Positions 13,183 to 14,135 of a stretch of DNA of 14,135 nt are shown one piece after another (position 1 is the stretch's first letter; each line of letters opens with the position of its first letter). A program made the translations under genes and the position numbers. This stretch comes from an uncultured Massilia sp. GTDB taxonomy: Bacteria > Pseudomonadota > Gammaproteobacteria > Burkholderiales > Burkholderiaceae. The DNA lies in contig CAMPHU010000117.1 in the NCBI GenBank assembly GCA_946886065.1, forward strand, positions 1 to 14,135. The letters are read 5' to 3'. The notes beneath the pieces were generated by a model. It searched no databases, was not told where the DNA came from, and was given only the letters and a program-made list of their open reading frames with translations.

Positions 13183-14135
13183 ATGAGCCCATCGACCCCC
13201 TTCATCCACCGACCGGTCGCCACGGCCCTGCTGATGCTGGCCATCGTCCTGGCCGGCCTGGTCGGCTACCGTTTCCTGCCTTTGTCCGCGCTGCCCCAGG
13301 TCGATTTCCCGACCATCCAGGTCCAGACCCTGTACCCCGGCGCCAGCCCCGAGGTGATGGCCCGTACCGTCACCGCCCCGCTGGAACGCCAGTTCGGCCA
13401 GATGTCCGGCCTGACCCGCATGAGCTCCACCAGCGCCGCCGGCGTCTCGGTGATCACCCTCCAGTTCGGCCTCGGCCAGACCCTGGACGTGGCCGAGCAG
13501 GAAGTGCAGGCCGCGATCAATGCCGGCGGCTCGCTCCTGCCGACCGACTTGCCGGCCCCACCGGTCTACGCCAAGGTGAACCCGGCCGACGCCCCGGTGC
13601 TGACCCTCGCGATCACCTCCGACACCCTGCCCCTGACCGAGGTGCAGAACCTGGTCAACACCCGCCTGGCCCTGAAGATCAGCCAGGTCTCCGGCGTCGG
13701 CCTGGTCACGCTCTCCGGCGGCCAGCGTCCCGCGGTGCGCATCCAGGCCGACACCGAGGCGCTGGCTTCCTATGGCCTGGGCCTGGACACCCTGCGCAGC
13801 GCCATCACGGCCGCCAACGCCAACAGCGCCAAGGGCAACTTCGACGGCCCCACGCGCTCCTACGCGATCAACGCCAACGACCAGCTGCTCACCGTCCCCG
13901 ACTACAAGAACCTGATCGTCGCCTACAGGAACGGAGCACCGGTCAAGCTGGAAGAGGTGGCGCGCGTGGTCGACAGCGCCGAGAACGTGCGCCTGGGCGC
14001 CTGGGCCAACATGAAGCCGGCCATCATCCTGAACGTGCAGCGCCAGCCGGGCGCCAACGTGATCGCCACCGTCGACGGCATCAAGGAACGCCTGCCCGAG
14101 CTGCAGGCCGGCCTGCCGGCCTCGGTGCGCATGGA
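13183..14135 (+). CDS. mdtB: RND multidrug efflux pump subunit MdtB, N-terminal part
   Basis: The first 317 codons of an RND inner-membrane pump (full length about 1,040 residues), cut by the window end. The protein opens with [23 protein letters not shown], the first transmembrane helix, then [83 protein letters not shown] and [10 protein letters not shown], which follow E. coli MdtB almost block for block in the periplasmic porter domain. It should export drugs or related compounds by proton antiport, together with MdtA and probably an MdtC beyond the window. The ATG at 13183 is placed by homology. There is no clear Shine-Dalgarno sequence: the seven bases before it follow directly on the REP arm, so the repeat takes the place where the ribosome site would be. 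Confidence 0.93.
   Translation, partial: MSPSTPFIHRPVATALLMLAIVLAGLVGYRFLPLSALPQVDFPTIQVQTLYPGASPEVMARTVTAPLERQFGQMSGLTRMSSTSAAGVSVITLQFGLGQTLDVAEQEVQAAINAGGSLLPTDLPAPPVYAKVNPADAPVLTLAITSDTLPLTEVQNLVNTRLALKISQVSGVGLVTLSGGQRPAVRIQADTEALASYGLGLDTLRSAITAANANSAKGNFDGPTRSYAINANDQLLTVPDYKNLIVAYRNGAPVKLEEVARVVDSAENVRLGAWANMKPAIILNVQRQPGANVIATVDGIKERLPELQAGLPASVRM

Noticed and set aside
11211..13244. Minus-strand frame of 677 codons opposite mdtA
   Set aside because: It runs through a terminator, the regulatory gap and the REP doublet; mdtA on the plus strand explains the coding signal.

Overview
The window is high-GC, tightly packed bacterial chromosome. GC-rich codon third positions, short intergenic gaps and protein flavour (a SppA of the long double-domain type, an MdtAB-type efflux pump, DUF3820, DUF1810 and an NYN/OST-HTH protein) suggest a betaproteobacterium, most likely of the Oxalobacteraceae (Massilia or Duganella type). 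That placement rests on family recall and was not checked by any search. There is no tRNA, rRNA, CRISPR array, transposase or phage gene.

Layout. Positions 47-4573 (minus strand) hold a compact four-gene operon read leftwards: a single-domain response regulator, a membrane-anchored HEAT-repeat protein, a processive family 2 glycosyltransferase with a QxxRW motif, and a secreted protein with a GH18-like TIM barrel. A consensus -10 box precedes it at 4600-4605. The set reads as a phosphorylation-responsive polysaccharide synthesis module with its own periplasmic or extracellular glycan-acting enzyme. It is the best candidate here for an undescribed system.

Positions 4651-5850 hold three small cytosolic proteins of poorly known families: DUF3820 (minus), DUF1810 (plus, divergent from it) and an acidic DUF7684-like protein (minus, convergent with DUF1810). 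Positions 5982-7436 (plus) encode an NYN-domain nuclease fused to an OST-HTH/LOTUS RNA-binding domain, with a roughly 200-residue disordered Ala/Pro tail ending in a histone H1-like basic stretch. A TATAAT box lies just upstream and a perfect 11-bp hairpin just downstream.

Positions 7544-11433 (plus) carry a small secreted four-cysteine protein, a sodium:solute symporter and the signal peptide peptidase SppA. A textbook rho-independent terminator at 11478-11509 closes this block. From 11703 to the right edge lies an RND efflux operon: the periplasmic adaptor mdtA, then mdtB, which is cut by the window end.

Repeats. Three copies of one short palindromic REP-type repeat are present. Two form an inverted doublet (REPIN-like) inserted between mdtA and mdtB. 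The third sits at the left edge, just past the end of the polysaccharide operon. Base changes between the two mdtA-mdtB copies preserve the hairpin, so the folded form appears to matter.
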